Notes under the pieces: model-generated
Told to the model about the DNA's origin: nothing
The model's database searches: none
What the model saw: the letters and a program-made list of their open reading frames with translations, nothing else
Made by a program: the position numbers and the translations under genes
Part shown: piece by piece, positions 8,490 to 18,779 of the stretch
Numbering within the stretch: position 1 is the stretch's first letter
How the letters are laid out: each line of letters starts with the position of its first letter
Assembly: GCF_001645685.2 (NCBI RefSeq)
Contig: NZ_CP017080.1
Coordinates: 4,827,051 to 4,891,050, forward strand
Source: Peribacillus muralis
GTDB lineage: Bacteria > Bacillota > Bacilli > Bacillales > DSM-1321
DNA: 64,000 bases
Direction of reading: 5' to 3'

Positions 8490-8627
8490 ATGGAATTACT
8501 AGTTTGGATTGCTCTTATACTTATCGTATTTTTTTCTTCAAATATCATTGAAAAAAGATTGAAGAATATCGAAAAACAAAACAATCGCATAATAGAAGTT
8601 TTAGAAGAAATTAGAGATCGGAAATAA
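8490..8627 (+). CDS. Small membrane protein with cytoplasmic coiled-coil tail (45 aa), unknown function
   Basis: I do not recognise a named family. The start is fixed by a near-consensus AGAAGGAGGG 5 nt before the ATG. The protein is one membrane helix (about residues 3-19, LLVWIALILIVFFSSNI) followed by a charged amphipathic helix, IIEKRLKNIEKQNNRIIEVL, with Ile/Leu heptad spacing typical of a short coiled coil. A longer ORF extends upstream in the same frame but has no ribosome-binding site. The gene stands alone between the exporter operon and the surface-protein/sortase pair. Single-helix proteins of this kind often modulate a larger membrane protein; no partner can be named. Confidence 0.7.
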   Translation: MELLVWIALILIVFFSSNIIEKRLKNIEKQNNRIIEVLEEIRDRK

Positions 8628-8792
8628 TGGTTCCTTCATTCTGATAACCGGTGAAAACCACTGTTGCTTAGACCATGAAAACATAAAATAAAAAATCTTT
8701 TTAAAAATAGTGATCCAAACCCATCCCTCTCCCCGTTTATTAGGTGTAAAGAAAAACGGATTGAAACATTATGAATGAGGAGAGTGGATGAA

Positions 8793-10139
8793 ATGAGATT
8801 GAGTAAAAAATTTATTATTCCTGTATTAGGTGCTTCACTATTAATGCCTACGATGGCAAATGTGAGTGCATCCGAAATGAAGTCAACAGCCGTAACACCT
8901 GCAGCCGATCTACGCGCTGACTTGGATTACTTATTATCTGAACACTTCACATTGGCAGTAGCGGCAATGACAACGGCTTACGATGGATCTAAGGATGCAG
9001 ACGAAGCTTTCAAGGCACTGGATCAAAACGCGGTCGATATGGAACCGGCCATTGCCTCCATTTATGGCGAGAAGGGCGCTGCTGAATTTGAGAGAATTTT
9101 CAGGGAGCATAACAACTATACAGATGATTTTGTGAAAGCGACAAAGGATAATGACGAAGCTGCCATGGCTGAAGTTGATAAAGAAGTTGAACAATTCGTA
9201 AATGAATTTGCGAAATTTTTAAGTACAGCGACTGAAGGTAAACTACCTGAAGCTGCAGCAAAAGATGCGCTTCGCATGCATGAAGATCAAGTAAAAGAAA
9301 CATTTGAAGACTACGTAGAAGGCGATTATGAAGGTGCAGCAAAAACATACCGTGAAGGCTTCCAGCATATGTTCGACATCAGTAAAGCGCTATCGACTTC
9401 CATTGTAACGCAAATGCCGGATAAATTTGAAAATTCAAAAGCGGACACACCGGCTGCTGATTTACGTTCTACATTGAATAGTTTGGCAGCTGAACACTTT
9501 GCTTTAGCTACAATGGGCATGCAAAAAGGATTCGAAGGTGCAAAGGACTATGACTATATTGGATGGTCTGAAAATGCCAATACAGCTGATTTCAAAGCAG
9601 CTATCGGTTCCGTTTATGGTGATGAAGGTGCTGCCCAATTTGAAAAGATTTGGCAAGGAGATCACATCAATGCACAAGCTGAATTCGTAAGTGCACAAAT
9701 AAAAGATGATAAAGCAGGCGAACAGGCAGCAAAGGACAAGCTCCATAAGTTTGCACAAGAGTTTGGTACATTCTTAGGTAGTGCAACAGGGGAAAACCTG
9801 CCAACGAAGGCAGCTCAAGAAGCGGTTAAAGCACATGAAGATACAGTAATCAAAACGTTTGAACAATATGTAGCGGGCGACTATGCTGGAAGCTATGACA
9901 CATACCGTGAAGGGTACAAATTGATGTTTGGTGTCGGTCAGGCGCTTGGCGATGCCATTGTAAAGCAAAATCCAGACAAGTTTGCCGGAACAGCGATGCC
10001 ATCTGATATGCCTAAAACGGGCATGGGCGGTGCTTCCGAACAAACAACGAACCCACTAACGATCATTTGGACAGCCTTAGGTTCCTTAGCAGCGTTAATG
10101 GCAGTAGTGGTCGTACGTAAAAGAAAACTGTCTAAATAA
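8793..10139 (+). CDS. Sortase-anchored surface protein with duplicated helical domain (MPKTG sorting signal)
   Basis: This 448-residue protein has a signal peptide (about 1-27), two homologous all-helical domains (about 37-212 and 220-397), then a sorting signal MPKTG (406-410), a hydrophobic segment (421-440) and a basic tail RKRKLSK. Each repeat keeps three histidines in the same places: H51, H106 and H163 in the first, H235, H291 and H348 in the second. They lie in SEHF/AEHF, REHN/GDHI and MHED/AHED contexts, and each repeat ends in a TYREG(F/Y) helix. This looks like a four-helix metal- or cofactor-binding fold (inference). The start at 8793 is chosen because GAGGAGAG lies 8 nt upstream. 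A terminator and then a sortase gene follow, so this is probably that sortase's substrate. Confidence 0.83.
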   Translation: MRLSKKFIIPVLGASLLMPTMANVSASEMKSTAVTPAADLRADLDYLLSEHFTLAVAAMTTAYDGSKDADEAFKALDQNAVDMEPAIASIYGEKGAAEFERIFREHNNYTDDFVKATKDNDEAAMAEVDKEVEQFVNEFAKFLSTATEGKLPEAAAKDALRMHEDQVKETFEDYVEGDYEGAAKTYREGFQHMFDISKALSTSIVTQMPDKFENSKADTPAADLRSTLNSLAAEHFALATMGMQKGFEGAKDYDYIGWSENANTADFKAAIGSVYGDEGAAQFEKIWQGDHINAQAEFVSAQIKDDKAGEQAAKDKLHKFAQEFGTFLGSATGENLPTKAAQEAVKAHEDTVIKTFEQYVAGDYAGSYDTYREGYKLMFGVGQALGDAIVKQNPDKFAGTAMPSDMPKTGMGGASEQTTNPLTIIWTALGSLAALMAVVVVRKRKLSK

Positions 10140-10170
10140 ATATTAAATTCCCTTACCCTATACCATAATG

Positions 10171-10201
10171 AAAAAAGAGAGTTCAATCTCTCTTTTTTTT
10201 T
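10171..10201 (+). terminator. Rho-independent terminator after surface-protein gene
   Basis: AAAGAGAG pairs with CTCTCTTT around a 6-nt loop, followed by a run of T. It separates the surface-protein gene from the sortase gene. Confidence 0.85.
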
Positions 10202-10231
10202 CAAATTGAGTGATTGAAATGAGGTCATGAT

Positions 10232-11188
10232 ATGAATAAACTAATTCATTTCGCTTGTTTTACCTTAATAGCCATTATTCTAGTGAGCGGAACGATTTAC
10301 GTGAAACAATTAATGGTTCAAGCATCAGAAACTAAAGAGCAGGATAGGAAACCCGTTAAAGAAATGCAAGAGGAAAATTTAAAAAATCGTGTCACACTAG
10401 CAGAAGAATTTACTGTATTAAAGGAGCATAAGACAGAAAAGAAACCGCTCAATAAAAAATTCACTGGAATTATCCCGACAGATATAACCATTCCTTCCAT
10501 TGATGTGAAAGCTTCAATTGAGCAAGTCGGTTTATTGGAAACCGGTGAAATGGATGCCCCTTCCACTGAAGACGGCGTGGCTTGGTTTGAACCTGGCGCA
10601 AAACCAGGGGTGAAAGGAAACGCAGTATTGGCAGGGCATGTAGATAGTAAGACAGGGCCCGCCATTTTTTATCATTTAAAAGCCCTCGAAAAAGGCGATG
10701 AAATTACGGTTAAAGATAAACAAGGAACACAACTCACATTTGTGGTGACAAATAAACAAAGCTATCCACGAGACAAAGCCCCTCTTAACGAAATCTTCGG
10801 ATATAGCACAGGGCGCCATTTGAATTTGATTACATGCACAGGCACCTTCGACCGATCAAAAGGCACGCATCAAGAACGATTGGTCGTATATACAGAATTG
10901 AAAGCAGAAGAGGCGATGCAGCTTGAAAATGAAGCCAAACTGCCTGATGCACCAACGAATGTAAAAATAAGCGGGAATTTGTTATCCTGGTATGCCGTAC
11001 GTGAAGGAAATATCATTGGTTACCGAATATACAAAAAAGTGCCTGGCGGAACATTCACGCATATAGGGAGCATATCAGAGTACGAACGTAAAAGTTATGT
11101 AGATAAAAACATCTTAAATGCTCATTACTATGTAACAGCGGTTAATGAATATGGCCAAGAATCAGCTCCATCCAGCATGGCTAAATGA
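10232..11188 (+). CDS. Class F-like sortase with C-terminal fibronectin-III-like domain
   Basis: This 318-residue protein has an N-terminal membrane anchor (about 5-24), a charged linker, a sortase catalytic domain (about 78-225) and an FN3-like domain (about 238-318). The catalytic triad is visible: H136 in LAGHVDS, C202 in LITCTGTFD and R216 in QERLVVYTEL; the AGHVDS form is typical of class F. The enzyme cleaves a sorting signal in a surface protein and links it to the cell wall. The gene directly upstream encodes an MPKTG protein, the likely substrate. The FN3-like end is unusual for a sortase and may dock the enzyme to wall polymer or substrate. A GAGGT site precedes the ATG. Confidence 0.88.
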   Translation: MNKLIHFACFTLIAIILVSGTIYVKQLMVQASETKEQDRKPVKEMQEENLKNRVTLAEEFTVLKEHKTEKKPLNKKFTGIIPTDITIPSIDVKASIEQVGLLETGEMDAPSTEDGVAWFEPGAKPGVKGNAVLAGHVDSKTGPAIFYHLKALEKGDEITVKDKQGTQLTFVVTNKQSYPRDKAPLNEIFGYSTGRHLNLITCTGTFDRSKGTHQERLVVYTELKAEEAMQLENEAKLPDAPTNVKISGNLLSWYAVREGNIIGYRIYKKVPGGTFTHIGSISEYERKSYVDKNILNAHYYVTAVNEYGQESAPSSMAK

Positions 11189-11245
11189 TAAGAAGTTCAC
11201 TCTTTGAAGTGTCCAATTGGTAGACACAATATCCCTGCTGCTTCC

Positions 11246-11284
11246 AAGGATTGAGTTCGGCATTGCGCCGGACCGATCCTTTTC
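11246..11284 (+). terminator. Rho-independent terminator after sortase gene
   Basis: A stem of about 15 bp with one bulged base (AAGGATTG... pairing with ...CGATCCTT) is followed by TTTTCATTTT. The rest of the gap to 11400 shows nothing else. Confidence 0.7.
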
Positions 11285-11400
11285 ATTTTCCCTTTTGGTC
11301 AGCTCTTGTTTGAAGGTGCAGGACGCTTACTTGGAGATACACATCCATGCAAGTTTTTTGCACCCTCACATTTCCCAGCCATTGAAACCATAGAAAATGC

Positions 11401-12222
11401 TTATCCTTCAGTTTCTCCTATTCCTTTTTGAATAAAGTCCTCCACGGTTTGATTAAACAAATCGCTTTCTTCCAGAAAAGGGCAATGGCAGCTATCTTCA
11501 AAGATTACGAGTTGGGAATTAGGGATATGTTCATGCAAATGCTCCCCTGCAGCAACCGGAATCACTTTTTCTTGCCTTCCGAAACAAAGAAGGGTGGGAA
11601 CGTTGATTTTGGGCAGGAAATCACGATAATCAACGATTGATTGGTCAAATAGAATGCTGCTGGCAATCGATTCAGGCATTCTGGTTACTTCCTCAAGCAT
11701 CCAGTCTGCATCCTCCCCGGATAATTCATTTTTAAACATGGAGGAAAGGAATGTTTGTAAAAAAGGGGTGCGATTCGTTTGGATCTCCGTCATGAAGGCT
11801 ATCAACGTGCCCATATCAAAAGCACCGATCTCAAAATCAGGCCATTTAAAATCAGATGCCAGCTCATCGACGATCACTGTTGAATGAACATTTCCCCCGC
11901 CGAATTGCTTCAGGTAATCCCAGACGACAAAAGCCCCCATCGACCAACCTACAAGGATGACATCCTTCAGTTTCCGTTTACTAATGAATGCATGTAGATC
12001 CTTTGCATATACGGAGACCGTATTTCCGTAATGAACCTCGTTCGACTTGCCATGGCTTCTCAAATCAAGCAGAATCGTTCGATAGTTTTGTGAGAAGTAT
12101 GGAAGCTGCTTAGTAAAGAAGCGACTGCTCATCCATACCCCATGGATAAAAATGATCGGACGTCCCTGCCCCTTTTCTTCATAGAAGAGCCGGACGCCCT
12201 CTTCCACATCAAAAAATGTCAT
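11401..12222 (-). CDS. Alpha/beta-fold hydrolase
   Basis: This 273-residue protein has the alpha/beta-hydrolase layout: oxyanion motif FIHGVWMS (about 25-32), LLDLRSHGKS, the nucleophile elbow GWSMG with S94, and a late histidine in EDSCHCPF. It has no signal peptide, so it is cytoplasmic. The family covers esterases, lactonases, haloperoxidase-like enzymes and meta-cleavage hydrolases; the substrate cannot be assigned. It is a single-gene unit with GGAGGG 5 nt before the ATG, divergent from the symporter gene at 12387. Confidence 0.87.
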   Translation of the reverse strand: MTFFDVEEGVRLFYEEKGQGRPIIFIHGVWMSSRFFTKQLPYFSQNYRTILLDLRSHGKSNEVHYGNTVSVYAKDLHAFISKRKLKDVILVGWSMGAFVVWDYLKQFGGGNVHSTVIVDELASDFKWPDFEIGAFDMGTLIAFMTEIQTNRTPFLQTFLSSMFKNELSGEDADWMLEEVTRMPESIASSILFDQSIVDYRDFLPKINVPTLLCFGRQEKVIPVAAGEHLHEHIPNSQLVIFEDSCHCPFLEESDLFNQTVEDFIQKGIGETEG

Positions 12223-12386
12223 ATTGACCCTCCTAACCCAAACTTTTCAATCTTTCTTCTTATTATGTATTGCGTTTCGGCTTTTAACATTCCTTCCTTT
12301 AAAAATATATTGTCAAACCTGCATCTAAAGCTGATAATAAAGTATATTTTTATTGATTTCTTCATCCTGAAAGGACGGAATTTTTC

Positions 12387-13655
12387 ATGAAGAGTTTTTT
12401 TAAAAACTATCGATCGTCATTGATCCTACTCACTGCCATCATTATCGGCGGGATAGCGGGCGTCGTTTTCGGTGAGAAGACCTCGGTCATACAACCGCTG
12501 GGAGACTTATTTCTAAACTTGATGTTCACGATCATCGTGCCATTAGTATTTTTCAGCATCGCTTCAGCCATTGCCAATATGAGCGGAATGAACCGCTTAG
12601 GCAAAATCATGGGCAGCATCGTGATCGTTTTCCTGACGACAGCCGCTTTGGCTGCCGTGATTGGTTTCATTGGGACAACCATCATCAACCCTTTGGAGGG
12701 CACAGATACGACAGCCATCAAGGAATTGATGGAAAACAGTTCTCCTGAGGAAAAAATTGAAGAAGTTTCTTTCTTCAGTCAACTTGTCAACACGGTAACG
12801 GTGTCCGATTTTCCAGAACTGTTCTCTAGAAGCAATATGCTCCAGCTTATTGTTTTCTCGGTGTTAGTTGGACTTTCGACTGCACTTGCCGGGGAGAAGG
12901 CTAGACCGATCACTGAATTTTTGACAGCTGGAACGGCTGTCATGATGAAGGTCGTTAAAATCGTCATGTACTATGCACCAATTGGACTTGGGGCTTATTT
13001 TGCGACGATCATCGGACAGCTCGGGCCGCAGATTTTAGAAGGCTATGCGCGCACCTTCATTCTTTATATCGTCCTAGCTTTGATTTATTATTTTGCCTTC
13101 TTCACTTTGTATGCCTTTCTCGCAGGTGGGAAGGATGGCGTTAAATTATTTTGGAAAAATGCCTTGGCGCCATCAATTACAGCCATCGCTACGTGCTCCA
13201 GTGCCGCATGCATTCCAGTCAATCTGGAATCAGTCAAGAAAATGGGCGTGCCAAAGGATATTGCGGAAACGGTCATTCCACTCGGAGCCAACACTCATAA
13301 GGATGGGTCCGTATTTGGCGGGGTTCTGAAAATCGTTTTTCTATTCAGCTTATTCGGTAAGGATATGACAAGCATTTCAAGCATATTGAGCATCCTTGCC
13401 GTTGCCTTTTTGGTTGGTGCTGTCATGGGCGCCATTCCTGGGGGAGGGATGATCGGGGAAATGCTGATTCTGAGCGTATTCGGCTTCCCGGTTGAAGTTT
13501 TGCCGATCATTGCGGTTATATCCACGATTATCGATGCACCTGCTACACTGCTGAACTCAACAGGAAACACAGTTTGTGCCATGCTCGTGTCCAGGCTCGT
13601 CGAGGGCAAGAACTGGTTAAAGCAAGCTTTTGTTAAAGAAGATTCGGCCGTTTGA
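12387..13655 (+). CDS. Dicarboxylate/amino-acid:cation symporter (DAACS, GltP/DctA family)
   Basis: This 422-residue membrane protein has the DAACS fold. The signature re-entrant hairpins are visible: ATCSSAACIPVNLESVKKMG (HP1 serine-rich region), PLGANTHKDGSVFGGVLKIVFLF (helix 7 region) and DAPATLLNSTGNTVCAMLV near the C-terminus. The family imports glutamate, aspartate, C4-dicarboxylates or serine with sodium or protons. The NTHKDG sequence replaces the more usual NMDG of glutamate carriers, as in several Bacillus paralogues of unknown substrate, so I leave the substrate open. It is a single gene ended by a strong terminator. Confidence 0.9.
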   Translation: MKSFFKNYRSSLILLTAIIIGGIAGVVFGEKTSVIQPLGDLFLNLMFTIIVPLVFFSIASAIANMSGMNRLGKIMGSIVIVFLTTAALAAVIGFIGTTIINPLEGTDTTAIKELMENSSPEEKIEEVSFFSQLVNTVTVSDFPELFSRSNMLQLIVFSVLVGLSTALAGEKARPITEFLTAGTAVMMKVVKIVMYYAPIGLGAYFATIIGQLGPQILEGYARTFILYIVLALIYYFAFFTLYAFLAGGKDGVKLFWKNALAPSITAIATCSSAACIPVNLESVKKMGVPKDIAETVIPLGANTHKDGSVFGGVLKIVFLFSLFGKDMTSISSILSILAVAFLVGAVMGAIPGGGMIGEMLILSVFGFPVEVLPIIAVISTIIDAPATLLNSTGNTVCAMLVSRLVEGKNWLKQAFVKEDSAV

Positions 13656-13662
13656 TCGAACG

Positions 13663-13692
13663 GATGCCTGGTTGTCCAGGCATCTTTTTTTT
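13663..13692 (+). terminator. Rho-independent terminator after symporter gene
   Basis: GATGCCTGG pairs perfectly with CCAGGCATC around a TTGT loop, followed by nine T. Confidence 0.92.
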
Positions 13693-13749
13693 TAGGAGCA
13701 AGGTCTTCCCTGCCGATGCATAGAATGTAACTGTAAAGGAGGGATTCCG

Positions 13750-14421
13750 ATGTTTACGAAGTGGTTGCCTGCGGCGATCGTCATTACGGGACTAGCCTAT
13801 ATTTTCGTCATACCTGAAGAGCCGTTGCTTCTGAAAATCAGCTGTAAAGTGATTCCGATGATATTGATTTTGCTTTACGCCAGCAAAACCGGAGCGAAAG
13901 GGAAACGATATCCATTCCTGATACTCCTTGGATTATTCTTTTGCATGCTTGGGGACGGCTTATTGATCTGGTTCCTTATCGGCCTTTCCGCCTTCTTGAT
14001 CGGCCATCTTTTCTATATTGCAGCCTTCCTGAAATCATGGAACTTTTCCTGGCGCCGATTCGCCACGATACTGCCGATTGCCATTTACTCGACAATAATC
14101 GGTCGGGAAATTATCCGTTCCCTGATTGAAACAGGTGAGAATGGCCTCATCATCCCTGTAATCGGTTATGTGACGGTCATCTCCCTCATGGGCTGGACGG
14201 CCATCATGACCAGAAATAACGCTGCAATCATCGGCGGGATTCTGTTCGTGATTTCCGATTCCATCCTAGCTTGGAACAAATTCATTGACGTTATTGCTTT
14301 TTCCGGTCCACTGATCATGCTTACCTATTATGCCGCCCAATTTTTCATTGCTGCCAGCATTCGCAGCAGCCCATCCTTCAGTTTGGCGAATGCCTTGAAA
14401 GATGAGACCCCAATCCGGTGA
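13750..14421 (+). CDS. YhhN-family membrane protein (lysoplasmalogenase-like)
   Basis: This 223-residue protein has about eight short membrane helices and the YhhN/TMEM86 motifs: KISCKVIPM near residue 30, FCMLGDGLL (LGD motif) near 62, IGHLFYIAAF near 85 and a C-terminal SDSILAWNKF. Animal TMEM86B and some bacterial members hydrolyse lysoplasmalogen. Most Bacillus members are uncharacterised, so the activity is not certain. AAAGGAGGG 6 nt before the ATG fixes the start. It is a single gene followed by a bidirectional terminator shared with the convergent methyltransferase gene. Confidence 0.82.
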   Translation: MFTKWLPAAIVITGLAYIFVIPEEPLLLKISCKVIPMILILLYASKTGAKGKRYPFLILLGLFFCMLGDGLLIWFLIGLSAFLIGHLFYIAAFLKSWNFSWRRFATILPIAIYSTIIGREIIRSLIETGENGLIIPVIGYVTVISLMGWTAIMTRNNAAIIGGILFVISDSILAWNKFIDVIAFSGPLIMLTYYAAQFFIAASIRSSPSFSLANALKDETPIR

Positions 14422-14454
14422 CACGATGATTCCGTTCCACATGAAACAATGAAA

Positions 14455-14493
14455 AAAGCAGTCACAGCTCGAATTGAGCGGTGACTGCCCTTT
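14455..14493. terminator. Bidirectional terminator between YhhN and methyltransferase genes
   Basis: GCAGTCAC pairs with GTGACTGC, extended by GCTC/GAGC, with A and T runs on the two flanks. Confidence 0.88.
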
Positions 14494-14494
14494 T

Positions 14495-15694
14495 TCACCC
14501 TTTGATTTTCCTGATGAAGACCACTTTTAAATAGTTGCCTTCCTTATATTCCGGACTTGTTTTGAAGTCAGCCGGCAATGAGAATTGCTCGATGATTTCA
14601 TACTTCCCGTTACTTTCCCTGAAGGCCGCTTCGATGAAGCTCTTGAATTTCTTCATGTCAAACGTGCTGCAATTAGTCGATGCGATGATGACTCCTTCGT
14701 CTTCCGTAATCGCAATGGTATCCTTCAATAGATTCGTATAATCTTTTCCAGCGCTGAATGTGAATTTCTTCGATTTGGCAAAGCTCGGCGGATCGAGGAT
14801 GACCATGTCGAATTTCAACTCTTTCTTCACTGCATATTTAAAATACTTGAATACATCCATCACGACAATGTTCTGCGTTTTGGGATCTATACCGTTCACG
14901 CTGAACTGCTCGATCGTCTTCGGTAAGCTGCGATTCGCAAGGTCGACGCTTGTTGTTTTAATCGCACCGCCCAAAGCGGCAAACACGGAAAATGCTCCCG
15001 TATAGGAGAACATATTCAGCACCGTTTTCCCTTTTGCATAATCATCTCGGATTTTCCGTCGGACATCACGCTGATCAAGGAAGACACCGACCATGGCGCC
15101 ATCATTCAAATAAACAGCGAACTGGACTCCGTTTTCCTTTACAAGAAGCGGAAATTCCGGTTGCTCGCCCATAACGAAATCGTCTTCTTCGACATATTGC
15201 CCCTTCGTATCAAAGCGTTTCTTCTGATAAATCGATTTGACCTCGACGGTATCCTGTAATGCCTTGATGATGTATTCCTTGAACGAATAGATCCCTTTGC
15301 TATACCAGCTGATGACATAGTGACCGTCATAATGATCGATGATCAAACCGCCAATCCCATCGCCCTCCCCGTTAAACACACGGAAAGCGGTCGTCTCAGG
15401 ATCTTGAAAATAAGGGTTACGGAATTCAACGGCTGCCCGGATCTTCCCACTAAAAAAGGGTTGATCGATTTTTTCATTTTCACTTTTGGTCAATACCCAG
15501 CCATAGCCCTTATTTTGTTTCCCGTAATATCCCTTTGCGAGGAAGCGTTTATTCTCATCGACCAAACGCACTAAAGACCCCTCTTCCTGAAGATCATGAA
15601 GATTGGATATCGACTCTTTAGCGATCAGCGGAAAGCCCTTGCCCATTTTGCTTGCATACTTGGCTTTCACTTTTATATCTATTTCTTTTCCCAT
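14495..15694 (-). CDS. Class I rRNA methyltransferase, RlmI-type (PUA + Rossmann)
   Basis: This 399-residue protein has an N-terminal PUA domain (about 6-90), an EEHEC-like middle region, and a C-terminal SAM-binding Rossmann domain with VLNMFSYTGAFSVFAALGG (SAM motif I) and the catalytic-loop motif LDPPSFAKS. E. coli RlmI makes m5C1962 in 23S rRNA and has this exact arrangement; B. subtilis YwbD is the nearest Bacillus counterpart I can name. The target base here is inferred. It is a single gene between two terminators. Confidence 0.87.
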   Translation of the reverse strand: MGKEIDIKVKAKYASKMGKGFPLIAKESISNLHDLQEEGSLVRLVDENKRFLAKGYYGKQNKGYGWVLTKSENEKIDQPFFSGKIRAAVEFRNPYFQDPETTAFRVFNGEGDGIGGLIIDHYDGHYVISWYSKGIYSFKEYIIKALQDTVEVKSIYQKKRFDTKGQYVEEDDFVMGEQPEFPLLVKENGVQFAVYLNDGAMVGVFLDQRDVRRKIRDDYAKGKTVLNMFSYTGAFSVFAALGGAIKTTSVDLANRSLPKTIEQFSVNGIDPKTQNIVVMDVFKYFKYAVKKELKFDMVILDPPSFAKSKKFTFSAGKDYTNLLKDTIAITEDEGVIIASTNCSTFDMKKFKSFIEAAFRESNGKYEIIEQFSLPADFKTSPEYKEGNYLKVVFIRKIKG

Positions 15695-15754
15695 CTATAT
15701 CATCCTATCTATGCAAATGCTTACCTTCCCATTTTACCCTAATCCCTTTATAAA

Positions 15755-15785
15755 TAAAAACCAGCCCGGTTGTCCAGGCTGGTTC
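15755..15785 (-). terminator. Terminator after PTS_EIIC_2 gene
   Basis: ACCAGCC pairs with GGCTGGT around a 10-nt loop, then TTTTTATTT on the minus strand. Confidence 0.85.
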
Positions 15786-15800
15786 CTAATAAAATCTTGT

Positions 15801-16823
15801 TTATGATACTTCCAAGTGAAGATCGCCCGGTTTCACTTTACCCATCAGCTTCAGCACTCGATGCAGGGCAAGGGTGATCAATGCCGGCAAGACCATGCCC
15901 ACAGCTACATAAACCAAGAATGTATACAATCCTTGCCCTGTAATGATGGCTATCGGGGCAATCATTGAACTTAACCCCATGCCCCCAAGCTCATACGGTA
16001 CCTGAAAATCAAATGCCATGGTAGCGATCGGGGCACAAATGATTGCCGCAATGAAAGGGGGGACGACATATAATGGCTTTTTGATTAAATTGGGAAACTG
16101 GACTTTTGGCGTAACGACCATCTGCGCCAGGAAACCGCCCATATCATTATCTTTATAAGACATGACAGTGAACCCGACAAACTGAACGGTACAGCCGATT
16201 AAAGCTGCTGCACTGGAAACGGGATCTAATTGCAAGGCGATCGCAAGGGCAGCGGATGAAGCTGGTGTCATCAATAAAACGCTCCATACCAAGGCGATGA
16301 CCATGGATCCGATTAAAGGCGACCCTCCAACGGCTGCGGTGATTTGACCGCTTAACCAAGTTAGCAATGGTGTGGTTACAAGAGCAAGTCCATAACCGGA
16401 AACCCCGCCGACAAGAACTGCCCCCAAAGGAATCGCCATGATATCCAACTTTGTTTTGCCAATTAGACGCTTACCTACATAGGTTGCAATGACTGCTGCC
16501 AGGACGGCACTTAATGGCTGCCCCGTAACGATCGTGAAAGCCCCCTCTGCCGTTCTGTGAATCGCAGCACCGCCAACCGCACTCGAAGCCATTGCGCTAA
16601 AGATGATCAATGAATTCCCTCCAAGCTGATAGGCAATGCCTGCCCCAAGCGCAGGTGCAAGCAGGACCTTTGCGGCTCCGCCTATTGCAAGGAAGACCTC
16701 CCAGCCTAAATACCCTCCAATGGATTCAAATAATAACCCGATTCCTAACGTAACCAAAACTGCATTGGCTATTCCTGTAGATGCCCTGTACATTCGATCG
16801 TTGATATATGCTTTCCTGCTCAA
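15801..16823 (-). CDS. PTS_EIIC_2-family transporter (EIIC-like membrane protein)
   Basis: This 340-residue protein has nine or ten membrane helices rich in Gly/Ala. It matches the PTS_EIIC_2 family, which resembles phosphotransferase IIC components but is often encoded with no IIA/IIB genes nearby, as here. Typical segments are FESIGGYLGWEVFLAIGG, APALGAGIAYQLGGN and the VQFPNLIKKPLYVVPPF loop. The start is placed at TTG 16823 because GGAGAGG lies 7 nt upstream; an upstream ATG in the same frame has no site. Transport function and substrate are unproven for this family. Confidence 0.82.
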   Translation of the reverse strand: MSRKAYINDRMYRASTGIANAVLVTLGIGLLFESIGGYLGWEVFLAIGGAAKVLLAPALGAGIAYQLGGNSLIIFSAMASSAVGGAAIHRTAEGAFTIVTGQPLSAVLAAVIATYVGKRLIGKTKLDIMAIPLGAVLVGGVSGYGLALVTTPLLTWLSGQITAAVGGSPLIGSMVIALVWSVLLMTPASSAALAIALQLDPVSSAAALIGCTVQFVGFTVMSYKDNDMGGFLAQMVVTPKVQFPNLIKKPLYVVPPFIAAIICAPIATMAFDFQVPYELGGMGLSSMIAPIAIITGQGLYTFLVYVAVGMVLPALITLALHRVLKLMGKVKPGDLHLEVS

Positions 16824-18642
<1,819 letters not shown>

Positions 18643-18663
18643 CCTAACAGATACTTATTCATG

Positions 18664-18697
18664 GAGCGGTCCGACACACGGGCCGCTTCTTTTTGTT
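18664..18697 (+). terminator. Terminator after gdhA
   Basis: AGCGGTCC pairs with GGGCCGCT, with one wobble, around a 7-nt loop, followed by TCTTTTTG. Confidence 0.8.
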
Positions 18698-18734
18698 TAA
18701 AGAATCGGCCTGTTCCCATAAAAATCACCATCAA

Positions 18735-18764
18735 CAAAAAAAGTGCCGGAAAAGCCCCGGCACT
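18735..18764 (-). terminator. Terminator after rbs operon
   Basis: AGTGCCGG pairs with CCGGCACT around a 7-nt loop, then seven T on the minus strand, just downstream of the rbsB stop. Confidence 0.9.
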
Positions 18765-18779
18765 CTCAATATTCGCTGT

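Noticed and set aside
8339..8551. 70-residue ORF upstream of the small membrane protein
   Set aside because: No ribosome-binding site, and it overlaps the much better 45-codon gene in another frame.
8793..10139. Copper amine oxidase identity for the repeat surface protein
   Set aside because: No topaquinone Tyr motif or amine-oxidase fold is visible; the protein is small and all-helical.
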